From the NCBI GenBank assembly GCA_045121195.1, contig JBGVFO010000008.1, positions 1-26,628 of the forward strand: a stretch of DNA of 26,628 bases, read 5' to 3'. Position numbers and translations under genes: made by a program. Shown piece by piece: positions 6,776-14,403 of the stretch (position 1 is the stretch's first letter; each line of letters begins with the position of its first letter). Source of the DNA: RGIG8775 sp045121195 (GTDB lineage: Bacteria; Bacillota; Clostridia; Oscillospirales; CAG-272). The notes below the pieces were generated by a model. It did not search any database and was not told where the DNA came from. It saw nothing but the letters and a program-made list of their open reading frames with translations.

Positions 6776-8065
6776 ATGTTCCAGACGTTAAAGAATGCTT
6801 GGAAGATTAAGGACCTTCAGAAGAAGCTCCTCTTCACATTGCTTATCGTCCTCCTGTATCGCTTGGGCGCACAGATTCCCGTTCCTTATATTTCAAGTGC
6901 CGTTATCGAGGGCGCAGCAATGCAGTTCTCTGGTATTCTTGAGTATATGGATTTCCTTGCGGGTGGCGCTCTGTCTCAGGCGACCTTGTTCGCCCTTTCA
7001 GTCAACCCCTATATCACGGCATCCATCGTAATTCAGCTTCTTACCATCGCGATCCCCGCCCTTGAGAGACTCTCCAAGGAAGGCGAGGAGGGTCGTAAGA
7101 AGATCAACGCAATTACTCGCTACGTAACCATCGGTCTTGCGCTCGTAACCAGCTACGGTTACATGAAGCTGCTCAACACCTACGGTTACTTCACTCACGA
7201 GCTGAACGTATTCGAGCAGATCGTTGTTGTAGCTTGCTATTGCGCAGGTGCTTCCCTTGTTATGTGGTTGGCTGAAAAGATCAACGAAGTCGGTATCGGA
7301 AACGGTATTTCCATGATCCTCTTCGCAAATATCATCTCCAGAGGTCCCGATCTTGTGATGAGCCTTTGGAATATGATCGTAAGTGACAACTATCACCTCG
7401 TTGTGGGTATCCTTCTCGGTATCCTCTCGGTTGCCATTACACTCGCTGTTGTGGTTCTTGTGGTTCTTGTTACCAATTCGGAGAGAAAAATTCCGATTCA
7501 GTACGCAAAGCGTGTCGTCGGTCGTAAGATGTACGGCGGTCAGAACTCCAGTCTGCCCATCAAGATCAATATGACCGGTGTTATGCCCATTATCTTTGCA
7601 GGTTCCATCGTTTCGATCCCTGCAACGATCGCAAGCTTCTTCCCCAACAACAAGTTTTTTGCATCCATTGCTAAAAACTTCAGCTACGATTCCTGGTTCT
7701 ACATCGTGATCTACCTGCTTCTTATCGTAGCATTCTCCTACTTCTATATCATGATTTCCTTCAACCCCGTAGAGGTTGCCAACAACATCAAGAACAATGG
7801 CGGTGCGATCCCCGGTGTCCGTACGGGCAGACCGACTGTGGATTTCATCACCAAGATCTTGAACCGCGTTACCATGATCGGCGGTATCTTCCTGTGCTTC
7901 ATCGCAGGATTCCCCATGATCATCAATGCTGCGTTTGGCGGTGCCTTCTCCGGAATTGCGTTCGGCGGTTCTTCCTTGCTCATCGTTGTCGGTGTTGCCC
8001 TTGAAACGGTACGCGACCTCGAGGCACAGATCACCCTTCGCAACTACAAGGGCTTCCTTGATTAA
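6776..8065 (+). CDS. secY: Protein translocase channel subunit SecY
   Basis: The 429-residue, roughly ten-helix membrane protein begins MFQTLKNAWKIKDLQKKLLFT and contains the SecY signature GNGISMILFANII and the cytosolic loop RKIPIQYAKRVVGRKMYGG that contacts SecA and the ribosome. The plug region FLAGGALSQATLFALSVNPYI after helix 1 is also recognisable. SecY forms the export channel with SecE and SecG, which are encoded elsewhere. The start lies two bases after rplO; a GGAGG within the end of rplO can act as its ribosome binding site. Confidence 0.97.
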   Translation: MFQTLKNAWKIKDLQKKLLFTLLIVLLYRLGAQIPVPYISSAVIEGAAMQFSGILEYMDFLAGGALSQATLFALSVNPYITASIVIQLLTIAIPALERLSKEGEEGRKKINAITRYVTIGLALVTSYGYMKLLNTYGYFTHELNVFEQIVVVACYCAGASLVMWLAEKINEVGIGNGISMILFANIISRGPDLVMSLWNMIVSDNYHLVVGILLGILSVAITLAVVVLVVLVTNSERKIPIQYAKRVVGRKMYGGQNSSLPIKINMTGVMPIIFAGSIVSIPATIASFFPNNKFFASIAKNFSYDSWFYIVIYLLLIVAFSYFYIMISFNPVEVANNIKNNGGAIPGVRTGRPTVDFITKILNRVTMIGGIFLCFIAGFPMIINAAFGGAFSGIAFGGSSLLIVVGVALETVRDLEAQITLRNYKGFLD

Positions 8066-8089
8066 GGAAGATCCATTTGGAGGAAACGA

Positions 8090-8731
8090 ATGAACTTGAT
8101 TTTGATGGGAGCTCCCGGTGCCGGCAAAGGCACACAGGCGGAGAGAATTTCAGCAAAATGGAATATTCCCGCAATCTCCACGGGTGATATGCTTCGCGCA
8201 GCCATCCGCGAGGGCAATGAGCTTGGCAAGAGTGCGAAGAGTTATATCGACGCGGGTCAGCTTGTTCCCGATGAGGTTGTGATCGGAATCATCAAAGATT
8301 ATCTTTCATCCGACAAATGTGAAAACGGTTTTATACTTGACGGGTTCCCCCGTTCCATCGCCCAGGCGGAAGCGCTTGATACGATGGGGGTTCGAATCGA
8401 CGCGGTCCTCAGCATTGAGGTGGCGGACGAGGTCATCGTTGAGCGTATGAGCGGTCGCAGGATCTGCTCGGGCTGCGGAACCTCCTTCCACGTCAAGTAT
8501 AACCCCTCTTCAAAGGACGGCGTTTGCGATAAGTGCGGAAAGGATCTCTACATCAGAGATGACGACGCACCGCAGACCGTGACAAAGCGTTTGGAAACCT
8601 ATCACGAACAAACCGAACCTCTTAAGGATTTTTATGAGGAAAAGGGCTTGCTCGTGACTGTGAAGGGCCAGGAGGAGGTCGAGGATACGACTGCTCTTGT
8701 CTTCGCAGCGTTGAAGCGTTTTGAGGTGTAA
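8090..8731 (+). CDS. adk: Adenylate kinase, zinc lid
   Basis: The 213-residue enzyme interconverts ATP plus AMP and two ADP. The P-loop GAPGAGKGT covers residues 7-15, the AMP-binding segment is STGDMLRAAI (30-39) and DGFPRS is at 84-89. The long lid domain carries C126/C129 and C146/C149, the four-cysteine zinc site typical of Gram-positive adenylate kinases. TTGGAGGAA precedes the ATG. Its place between secY and map is the standard Firmicute order. Confidence 0.97.
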   Translation: MNLILMGAPGAGKGTQAERISAKWNIPAISTGDMLRAAIREGNELGKSAKSYIDAGQLVPDEVVIGIIKDYLSSDKCENGFILDGFPRSIAQAEALDTMGVRIDAVLSIEVADEVIVERMSGRRICSGCGTSFHVKYNPSSKDGVCDKCGKDLYIRDDDAPQTVTKRLETYHEQTEPLKDFYEEKGLLVTVKGQEEVEDTTALVFAALKRFEV

Positions 8732-8738
8732 AAGCTGT

Positions 8739-9500
8739 ATGATACAGATCAAAAACCAAGATCAGATAGCCATAATGAAGGAAGCGGGGCGCATCACGGG
8801 CGAGGCATTGCTCGTGGCGCGGGAGCACGTGCGCGAGGGTGTGAGCACGTTTGAGCTGGATAAGCGCATTCGTGAGCATATTGAGCGCGCAGGTGCCAAG
8901 CCCTCCTTCCTCGGTTATCATGGCTTTCCCGGTTCCGCTTGCATCAGCATCAACGACGAGGTCATCCACGGGATCCCTTCCAAGCAAAGGATCCTCAAGG
9001 AGGGTGACATCGTCAAGATCGATGTGGGCGCATATTACCGAGGATTTCACGGTGACAGCGCAAGAACGATCGCGGTCGGTAAGGTGAGCGACGAGGCGGC
9101 GCGCCTGATAGAAGCTACTGAAAAGAGCTTCTGGGCGGGAATTGCCAAGGCGCAATCCGGAAACCGAATCGGAGATATCGGAAACGCTATTGAGAGTTGT
9201 GTCCGCGAGTACGGATACAACGTAGTAAAACGCTATATCGGTCATGGAATCGGACACGAGCTTCACGAAGCACCGGACGTTCCCAACTTCGGAACGGCAG
9301 GCAGAGGCGTGAGACTGTGTAACGGAATGGCGTTGGCGGTAGAGCCTATGGTGAACGTAGGAACGAGCGACGTGATGGATATGGCAGACGGCTGGACGGT
9401 GAAGACCGCCGACAGAAGCCTTTCTGCCCACTATGAAAACACGATCGTAATAACGGCTGACGGCGTGCTTGTCCTGACTGAGGTCGAGCGTGGATTATAA
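8739..9500 (+). CDS. map: Methionine aminopeptidase, type I
   Basis: The 253-residue enzyme removes the initiator methionine from new proteins. All five metal ligands are present: D95, D106, H169, E202 and E233, with the substrate-binding H77 and H176. The ATG at 8739 gives a normal N-terminus (MIQIKNQDQIAIMKEAG). An in-frame TTG 18 bases upstream lies inside the end of adk and gives a poor start. The ribosome binding site is weak (GAGGTG at 8723-8728), and the gene starts only eight bases after the adk stop, so coupling is likely. Confidence 0.96.
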   Translation: MIQIKNQDQIAIMKEAGRITGEALLVAREHVREGVSTFELDKRIREHIERAGAKPSFLGYHGFPGSACISINDEVIHGIPSKQRILKEGDIVKIDVGAYYRGFHGDSARTIAVGKVSDEAARLIEATEKSFWAGIAKAQSGNRIGDIGNAIESCVREYGYNVVKRYIGHGIGHELHEAPDVPNFGTAGRGVRLCNGMALAVEPMVNVGTSDVMDMADGWTVKTADRSLSAHYENTIVITADGVLVLTEVERGL

Positions 9501-9518
9501 CAGATTGGAGGGAACGTT

Positions 9519-9737
9519 GTGCCTAAGGATGACGTAATCGAGTTTGAAGGCGTGGTGGTAGAAGCAATGCCCAATGCGACCTTCAAAGTAAAGCTTCCCA
9601 ACGAGTATATCGTAACGGCTCACATTTCGGGAAAGCTTCGTATGAACTATATTAAGATCCTGCCCGGTGATAAGGTAACCGTTGAGGTGTCGATCTACGA
9701 CCCCAGCAAGGGACGTATTACCTGGCGTGCTAAGTAA
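9519..9737 (+). CDS. infA: Translation initiation factor IF-1
   Basis: The 72-residue OB-fold protein reads MPKDDVIEFEGVVVEAMPNA and has AHISGKLRMNYIKILPGDKV and YDPSKGRITWRAK, the IF-1 signature. IF-1 occupies the ribosomal A site during initiation. The start is GTG at 9519 with TTGGAGGGAA upstream. Residue 2 is Pro instead of the usual Ala. In several related genomes a small KOW-domain gene lies between map and infA; none is present in this 18-base gap. Confidence 0.97.
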   Translation: MPKDDVIEFEGVVVEAMPNATFKVKLPNEYIVTAHISGKLRMNYIKILPGDKVTVEVSIYDPSKGRITWRAK

Positions 9738-9775
9738 ACCAACAATGCTAAAGAAAGGAAAGGTATAATAACCAA

Positions 9776-9889
9776 ATGAAAGTTAAACCTTCCGTGAAGA
9801 AGATCTGCGAAAAGTGCAAGATCATCAAGAGAAAAGGCAAAGTCATGGTCATCTGCGAGAATCCCAAGCATAAGCAGAAGCAGGGCTAA
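9776..9889 (+). CDS. rpmJ: 50S ribosomal protein L36, zinc form
   Basis: A 37-residue frame between infA and rpsM encodes L36. It starts MKVKPSVKKICEKCK and has the zinc ligands C11, C14, C27 and H32. L36 is the smallest 50S protein and helps fold 23S rRNA in domain V. An extra Gln-Gly closes the protein. AAAGGAAAGG lies upstream of the ATG. The gene is short but unmistakable in sequence and position. Confidence 0.96.
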   Translation: MKVKPSVKKICEKCKIIKRKGKVMVICENPKHKQKQG

Positions 9890-9924
9890 TGACACACATT
9901 AACGAACAGAGAGGTGAATAACGA

Positions 9925-10293
9925 ATGGCTCGTATAGCTGGTGTTGACATTCCGAACGCAAAACGCGTAGAAATCGCCCTTACCTATATCTACGGTATCG
10001 GACGCAAGAGCGCAAACGATATCCTGGCAAAGACCGGTATCAACCCTGATACCCGTGCAAAGGATCTGACCGAGGAAGAGGTTGCAAAGCTTCGTGACGA
10101 GATCGAAAACTCCTACACGGTAGAAGGTGACCTCCGCAGAGACGTTGCTCTTAACATCAAGAGAATGGTTGAGATCAACTGCTACCGCGGTATCAGACAC
10201 AGAAAGGGTCTTCCCGTAAGAGGTCAGAGAACCAAGACCAATGCAAGAACTCGCAAGGGTCCTGCAAAGACCATCGCAAACAAGAAGAAATAA
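9925..10293 (+). CDS. rpsM: 30S ribosomal protein S13
   Basis: The 122-residue protein starts MARIAGVDIPNAKRVEIALTY and contains the IYGIGRKSANDIL helix-two-turn-helix and the C-terminal GIRHRKGLPVRGQRTKTNAR motif that reaches to P-site tRNA. S13 forms the bridge to L5 in the 50S subunit. GAGAGGTGAA precedes the ATG. It opens the alpha-operon block (rpsM, rpsK, rpsD, rpoA, rplQ). Confidence 0.97.
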   Translation: MARIAGVDIPNAKRVEIALTYIYGIGRKSANDILAKTGINPDTRAKDLTEEEVAKLRDEIENSYTVEGDLRRDVALNIKRMVEINCYRGIRHRKGLPVRGQRTKTNARTRKGPAKTIANKKK

Positions 10294-10309
10294 TTAGGAG
10301 GGCAGAAAG

Positions 10310-10705
10310 ATGGCAAAGGTTGCTAAGAAGGTCATCAAGAAGCGCCGCGAACGCAAGAATATTGAAAAGGGCGCAGTGCATATCAGTTCGACCTTCAACA
10401 ATACAATTATCACCATTACCGATGTTGACGGAAATGCAATTTCCTGGGCATCCGCAGGTGAGCTTGGCTTTAAGGGCTCCAGAAAGTCCACTCCCTTCGC
10501 AGCACAGAGCGCAGCAGAGACTGCGGCAAAGGCAGCGATGGAGCACGGTCTTAAGTCCGTTGAAGTTTTCGTAAAGGGTCCTGGCTCGGGACGTGAATCC
10601 GCAATCCGTGCACTTGAGACTGTGGGTCTTCAGATCACTATGATCAAGGACGTAACCCCCATTCCTCACAACGGATGCAGACCCCCCAAGCGCAGACGCG
10701 TATAA
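10310..10705 (+). CDS. rpsK: 30S ribosomal protein S11
   Basis: The 131-residue product has the S11 core HISSTFNNTIITITDVDGNAI, SWASAGELGFKGSRKSTPFAAQ and the end VTPIPHNGCRPPKRRRV. S11 lines the E-site and the mRNA exit region of the 30S platform. TTAGGAGGGCAG precedes the ATG. The start MAKVAKKVIKKRRERKNIEK is lysine-rich, as is usual. Confidence 0.97.
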   Translation: MAKVAKKVIKKRRERKNIEKGAVHISSTFNNTIITITDVDGNAISWASAGELGFKGSRKSTPFAAQSAAETAAKAAMEHGLKSVEVFVKGPGSGRESAIRALETVGLQITMIKDVTPIPHNGCRPPKRRRV

Positions 10706-10726
10706 TTTTACAGGAGGAACACGAAT

Positions 10727-11353
10727 ATGGCAAGATATACAGGTCCCGCATGTAAGCTGTGCCGCAGAGAAGGCGTTAAGCTTTACCTCAAGGGCGAGCG
10801 TTGCATGACCGGCAAGTGTGCTCTCGATCGTAGAGGAACCGCTCCCGGCCAGCACGGTGCAGGCAATAAGAAAATGAGAGAGTACGGAAGACAGCTCCGC
10901 GAGAAGCAGAAGGCAAAGAGATACTACGGTATCCTTGAGAAGCAGTTCCTGAACTACTTCAAGGAAGCAGATCGCAAGGAGGGTATGACCGGTGAGAACC
11001 TTCTTACCCTGATCGAGCGTCGTCTGGACAACGTTGTTTACAGAATGGGTATGGGCGAGAGCCGCAAGGAGTCCCGTCAGCTTGTTCTTCACGAGCACAT
11101 CGAGCTCAACGGTAAGAAGGTAAACGTTCCTTCTATCATCGTTAAGGCCGGTGACGTTGTTACCGTAAGAGAGAACTTCCGCGGATCTGAGAAGTGCAAG
11201 GCACTTGCAGAGACGATGAAGGATAAGACGGCTCCCAAGTGGCTTGAGGTCAACAAGGACGGTCTGTCTGCAAAGGTTGTAGCTCTTCCCGAGAGAGAAG
11301 ATATCGACTTCCCCTTCGAGGAGCAGCTTATTGTCGAGCTTTATTCCAAGTAA
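10727..11353 (+). CDS. rpsD: 30S ribosomal protein S4, zinc form
   Basis: The 208-residue protein has a four-cysteine zinc site near its N-terminus (C9, C12, C26, C31), as in Thermus S4, and the S4 RNA-binding domain with RRLDNVVYRMGMGESRKESRQ and VRENFRGSEKC. S4 nucleates 30S assembly and lines the mRNA entry tunnel. In E. coli and B. subtilis it represses its own operon through mRNA binding. Here it is inside the alpha block, before rpoA, and followed by a 119-base structured spacer. Confidence 0.97.
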   Translation: MARYTGPACKLCRREGVKLYLKGERCMTGKCALDRRGTAPGQHGAGNKKMREYGRQLREKQKAKRYYGILEKQFLNYFKEADRKEGMTGENLLTLIERRLDNVVYRMGMGESRKESRQLVLHEHIELNGKKVNVPSIIVKAGDVVTVRENFRGSEKCKALAETMKDKTAPKWLEVNKDGLSAKVVALPEREDIDFPFEEQLIVELYSK

Positions 11354-11359
11354 TAACGA

Positions 11360-11406
11360 TATTGCGAATGCTTTGTCGGTATTACTTGCCGCAGGGATTC
11401 GCGATA
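11360..11406 (+). promoter_or_regulatory. Ten-pair stem-loop in the rpsD-rpoA spacer
   Basis: In the 119-nt gap between rpsD and rpoA, TATTGCGAAT (11360-11369) pairs along its whole length with ATTCGCGATA (11397-11406), with one G-U pair. The 27-base interior can form a smaller nested stem (CGG with CCG, extended by TG/CA). No T run follows, so it is not a terminator. The remaining spacer leads to AGGAGG (11457-11462) upstream of rpoA. A ribosomal protein target or RNase site is plausible by position; this is inference. Confidence 0.5.
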
Positions 11407-11472
11407 GGAAACCGAACCCCGTATCACAGATGTTTGTGTGCAACAAATTTTTAACAGGAGGTTTTATTTGGA

Positions 11473-12447
11473 ATGATTGAGATCGAAAAGCCCAATATAA
11501 CAACGGTTAACCTCAGTGAGGATGGAACAAGCGGTAAATTTATCGTAGATCCCCTTGAAAGAGGATACGGTATCACTCTTGGAAACTCTCTGCGCAGAAT
11601 TCTTCTGAGCTCGCTTCCGGGTGTTGCCGTTACCAGCATTAAGATTGACGGTGTTCTGCATGAATTTTCCACCATTCCCGGCGTGAAGGAGGATGTAACT
11701 GAGATCGTCCTGAACGTAAAGGGAATCACGGCAAAGCTTCATTGCAGCGCGCCTAAGACGGTTGTGATTGACGTCACGGGTGAGCAGAATGTTACCGCAG
11801 GTGACATCAAGCAGGATTCCGACATCGAGATCCTGAATCCCGACCATCACATTGCAACGGTTGGTGCCAATGAGAGATTCTATATGGAGTTGACCTTTGA
11901 GCACGGCCGCGGATACGTTTCCCAGGAACGCAACAAGCAGAATCATACTATGCTTGCGGGTCAGAATGTATCGGCTCCCATCGGAACCATCTTTACCGAC
12001 TCGATCTATACGCCCGTGTACAACGTAAACTACTCGGTTGAAAACACCCGTGTAGGAAATATCACGGACTATGACAAGCTGACGCTTGAGGTTCTTACCA
12101 ACGGAACGATTTCCGCAAAAGAAGCGATTTCGCTCGGCGCCAAGATTCTCAACGAGCATCTCAACTTGTTTGTGGATTTGTCTGATGAAGCAAAGAAGGC
12201 AGAGATCATGGTGGAACGCGAAGCTGTGAAGAAAGAAAAAGTTCTTGAGATGACCATTGAGGAGCTTGACATGTCTGTACGTAGCTTTAACTGCTTGAAG
12301 CGTGCGGGCATTGACACAGTAGAAGACCTGACGAACCGTACCGAGGAGGATATGATCAAGGTAAGAAACCTCGGTAAGAAGTCGCTTGAAGAAGTCATTC
12401 AGAAGCTGCACTCGCTTGGCTTGGATCTGAAGTCTGAGGACGAATGA
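11473..12447 (+). CDS. rpoA: RNA polymerase alpha subunit
   Basis: The 324-residue protein has the N-terminal assembly domain with FIVDPLERGYGITLGNSLRR, a linker after about residue 235, and the C-terminal domain (about 250-315) with VRSFNCLKRAGIDTVEDL and RNLGKKSLEEV, the part that binds UP elements and activators. AGGAGG lies ten bases upstream of the ATG. A 50-base gap with GAAGGAGGG leads to rplQ. The length is normal for Firmicutes. Confidence 0.97.
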   Translation: MIEIEKPNITTVNLSEDGTSGKFIVDPLERGYGITLGNSLRRILLSSLPGVAVTSIKIDGVLHEFSTIPGVKEDVTEIVLNVKGITAKLHCSAPKTVVIDVTGEQNVTAGDIKQDSDIEILNPDHHIATVGANERFYMELTFEHGRGYVSQERNKQNHTMLAGQNVSAPIGTIFTDSIYTPVYNVNYSVENTRVGNITDYDKLTLEVLTNGTISAKEAISLGAKILNEHLNLFVDLSDEAKKAEIMVEREAVKKEKVLEMTIEELDMSVRSFNCLKRAGIDTVEDLTNRTEEDMIKVRNLGKKSLEEVIQKLHSLGLDLKSEDE

Positions 12448-12497
12448 TCGCCGCAGTGCACAACTAAAAACGTATTAGCAGAAGGAGGGAATTTACA

Positions 12498-12863
12498 ATG
12501 CCCGGAACCAGAAAACTTGGCAGAACAACTGCTCATAGAAAAGCAATGCTCCGCGGACTTGTTACGCTTTTGCTTGAGAATGGCAAAGTTGAGACCACTC
12601 TCACCAGAGCAAAGGAAGTTCGTTCGGTAGCAGAGAAGATGATCACGCTTGGCAAGAAGAACACGCTTGCAAGCCGCCGTAGCGCACTGGCTTACATCAC
12701 CAAGGAAGATGTTGTAACCAAGCTCTTCAGCGAGATCGCTCCCAAGTACGAAAACCGCAATGGCGGATATACACAGATCTTTAAGATGGGTCCCCGTAGA
12801 GGTGATGCAGCCGAGATGGCAATCATCAAGCTCGTTGACGAGGACGTAAAGACCGAAGCATAA
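12498..12863 (+). CDS. rplQ: 50S ribosomal protein L17
   Basis: The 121-residue product starts MPGTRKLGRTTAHRKAMLRG and shows the TTLTRAKEVRSVAEKMITLGK core and the GGYTQIFKMGPRRGDAAEMA end of L17, which sits at the rim of the exit tunnel. GAAGGAGGGAA precedes the ATG. It is the last gene of the superoperon. The ABC (ecf) and truA-rplM-rpsI genes that often follow in Firmicutes are absent here. Confidence 0.97.
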   Translation: MPGTRKLGRTTAHRKAMLRGLVTLLLENGKVETTLTRAKEVRSVAEKMITLGKKNTLASRRSALAYITKEDVVTKLFSEIAPKYENRNGGYTQIFKMGPRRGDAAEMAIIKLVDEDVKTEA

Positions 12864-12881
12864 TTGCTTTGATCAACCAAT

Positions 12882-12913
12882 ATGGGGTTGCCGTTTTTCG
12901 ACGACAACCCCGT
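12882..12913 (+). terminator. Intrinsic terminator after rplQ
   Basis: GGGGTTG (12884-12890) pairs with CAACCCC (12905-12911), extended outward by a T-G and an A-T pair. A short AATTTT follows at 12914-12919. The stem is strong but the T run is only four bases, so some read-through into the downstream transporter gene is possible. Confidence 0.7.
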
Positions 12914-12975
12914 AATTTTCGTTCACTTTATTTTGTCAGTATCGCGGCGTTGCCGCTTAATATAGGAGAAAGAGT

Positions 12976-14358
12976 ATGCACACGCAATCGGTGAAGCGCA
13001 GCGGCCCCCATGCAAGGGATCTGACGGTAGGAAATCCGTATTCCTTGATCATCAGCTTTGCGCTTCCTCTTCTTTTGAGTCAGGTTTTTCAACAGCTCTA
13101 TAACACCGCCGATTCGCTGATCGTCGGTCAGTTTCTTGGTACGGAAGCGTTGGCGGCGGTCAGTTCGTCCGGCTCGGTTATCTTTTTGCTTACCAGCTTT
13201 TTTGACGGAACCGCTATGGGGGCGGGCGTCATTATATCCCGCTATTTTGGCGCAGGTGACGATGAACGCGCCTCAAGAGCGATCCACACCAATCTTGCCT
13301 TCGGCATTGTCAGCGGCATTTTGCTGACCGTAGTGGGGATCCTGTTTACACCCACACTCTTGGGATGGATGAATACCGATCCCGATGTTATGCCGAACGC
13401 CGTGGAGTATTTCCGTTACTACTTTTTCGGGGCGCTTGCGTTGATCCTTTATAATATTTGTCGCGGTATCATGAGCGCCCTTGGAGATAGCCGAAGACCT
13501 CTGTATTATTTGATCTTTTCCTCGGTCCTCAACGTGCTTCTTGACCTGCTTTTCGTTGGCGTATTTCGCTTTGGTGTATGGTCGGTGGCGATCGCGACGG
13601 TGATCTCTCAGGTGGCAAGCGTGGTGCTTTGCCTGGTCCATCTGCTTCGCCGCAAGGACGCCTTCCGCGTAGAGCTTCGAAGGATTCGCTTTCACTGGGA
13701 TATGTTGAAGGAGATCGTTTGCTACGGTTTGCCCTCCGGCGTTCAGAATTCGGTTATCGCCCTTGCTAACGTGATCGTTTTGTCACAGATCAATTCCTTC
13801 GGTAAATTTGCCACGGCTGCCTTTGGCTCTCACGCCAAGATCGAGGGCTTTGCCTTTATGCCGATCATCAGCTTTAATATGGCAATCACCACCTTTATCG
13901 GGCAGAATCTCGGCGCAAAGCAGTATGATCGTGCTAAGAAGGGCGCACGTTTCGGTATCTGTACCGTGCTTGTGCTTGCTGAAACCATCGGCTTGATCTA
14001 TTATTTTCTTGCACCGATCTTGATAGGGGCGTTTGATAGCACGCCTGAGGTGATCGCAATGGGCGTTCAGCAAGCCAGAACTGCCGCGCTGTTCTATTTC
14101 CTGCTTGCCTTCTCACACGCGATTGCCGCCGTTTGCCGAGGCGCGGGAAGAGCATTCGTGCCGATGCTCGTGATGTTATCCGTCTGGTGTGTTCTTCGTA
14201 TCGCCTATATTCATTTCATTATGGTGACTTTTGGAAGGATCGAGTACATATACTGGGCGTATCCTCTTACGTGGACAATCAGCTCGGTAATTTATCTTAT
14301 TTACTACTTGTGCTCCGACTGGGTACACGGATTTGAAAAGAAACCGAAAAAAGCATAA
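12976..14358 (+). CDS. MATE-family multidrug/Na+ efflux transporter
   Basis: The 460-residue membrane protein belongs to the multi antimicrobial extrusion family, with about twelve helices in two homologous halves. Features seen are the N-terminal IISFALPLLLSQVFQQLYNTADSLIVGQFLG segment, GTAMGAGVIISRYFGAG, ICRGIMSALGDSRRP, and in the second half SFNMAITTFIGQNLGAKQYDRAKKG. Such proteins export cationic compounds in exchange for Na+ or H+; the substrate here cannot be read. TATAGGAGAAAG is the ribosome binding site. No convincing promoter lies in the 112-base gap, so transcription may come from read-through of the ribosomal operon. A hairpin GCGGC-GTT-GCCGC is at 12944-12956. Confidence 0.92.
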   Translation: MHTQSVKRSGPHARDLTVGNPYSLIISFALPLLLSQVFQQLYNTADSLIVGQFLGTEALAAVSSSGSVIFLLTSFFDGTAMGAGVIISRYFGAGDDERASRAIHTNLAFGIVSGILLTVVGILFTPTLLGWMNTDPDVMPNAVEYFRYYFFGALALILYNICRGIMSALGDSRRPLYYLIFSSVLNVLLDLLFVGVFRFGVWSVAIATVISQVASVVLCLVHLLRRKDAFRVELRRIRFHWDMLKEIVCYGLPSGVQNSVIALANVIVLSQINSFGKFATAAFGSHAKIEGFAFMPIISFNMAITTFIGQNLGAKQYDRAKKGARFGICTVLVLAETIGLIYYFLAPILIGAFDSTPEVIAMGVQQARTAALFYFLLAFSHAIAAVCRGAGRAFVPMLVMLSVWCVLRIAYIHFIMVTFGRIEYIYWAYPLTWTISSVIYLIYYLCSDWVHGFEKKPKKA

Positions 14359-14361
14359 AAG

Positions 14362-14391
14362 AAAACCCGTTTCCTAGGAAACGGGTTTTTT
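14362..14391. terminator. Bidirectional terminator between convergent genes
   Basis: A perfect 28-base palindrome covers 14362-14389 (centre CCTAGG, arms AAAACCCGTTT and complement). It is followed on the + strand by six T, and on the minus strand by TTTT then CTTTT. It sits between the 3' ends of the MATE gene and the uracil permease gene and can stop transcription from both sides. Confidence 0.95.
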
Positions 14392-14403
14392 ATGTGACAG
14401 TAA

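Noticed and set aside
9764..9769. TATAAT just before rpmJ
   Set aside because: No -35 box at the right distance (9741-9746 reads AACAAT), and it lies within seven bases of the start codon.
12933..12963. TTGTCA and TAATAT as a promoter for the MATE gene
   Set aside because: The spacer is 19 bases, and the -10 box would overlap the ribosome binding site, leaving a leader of only a few bases.
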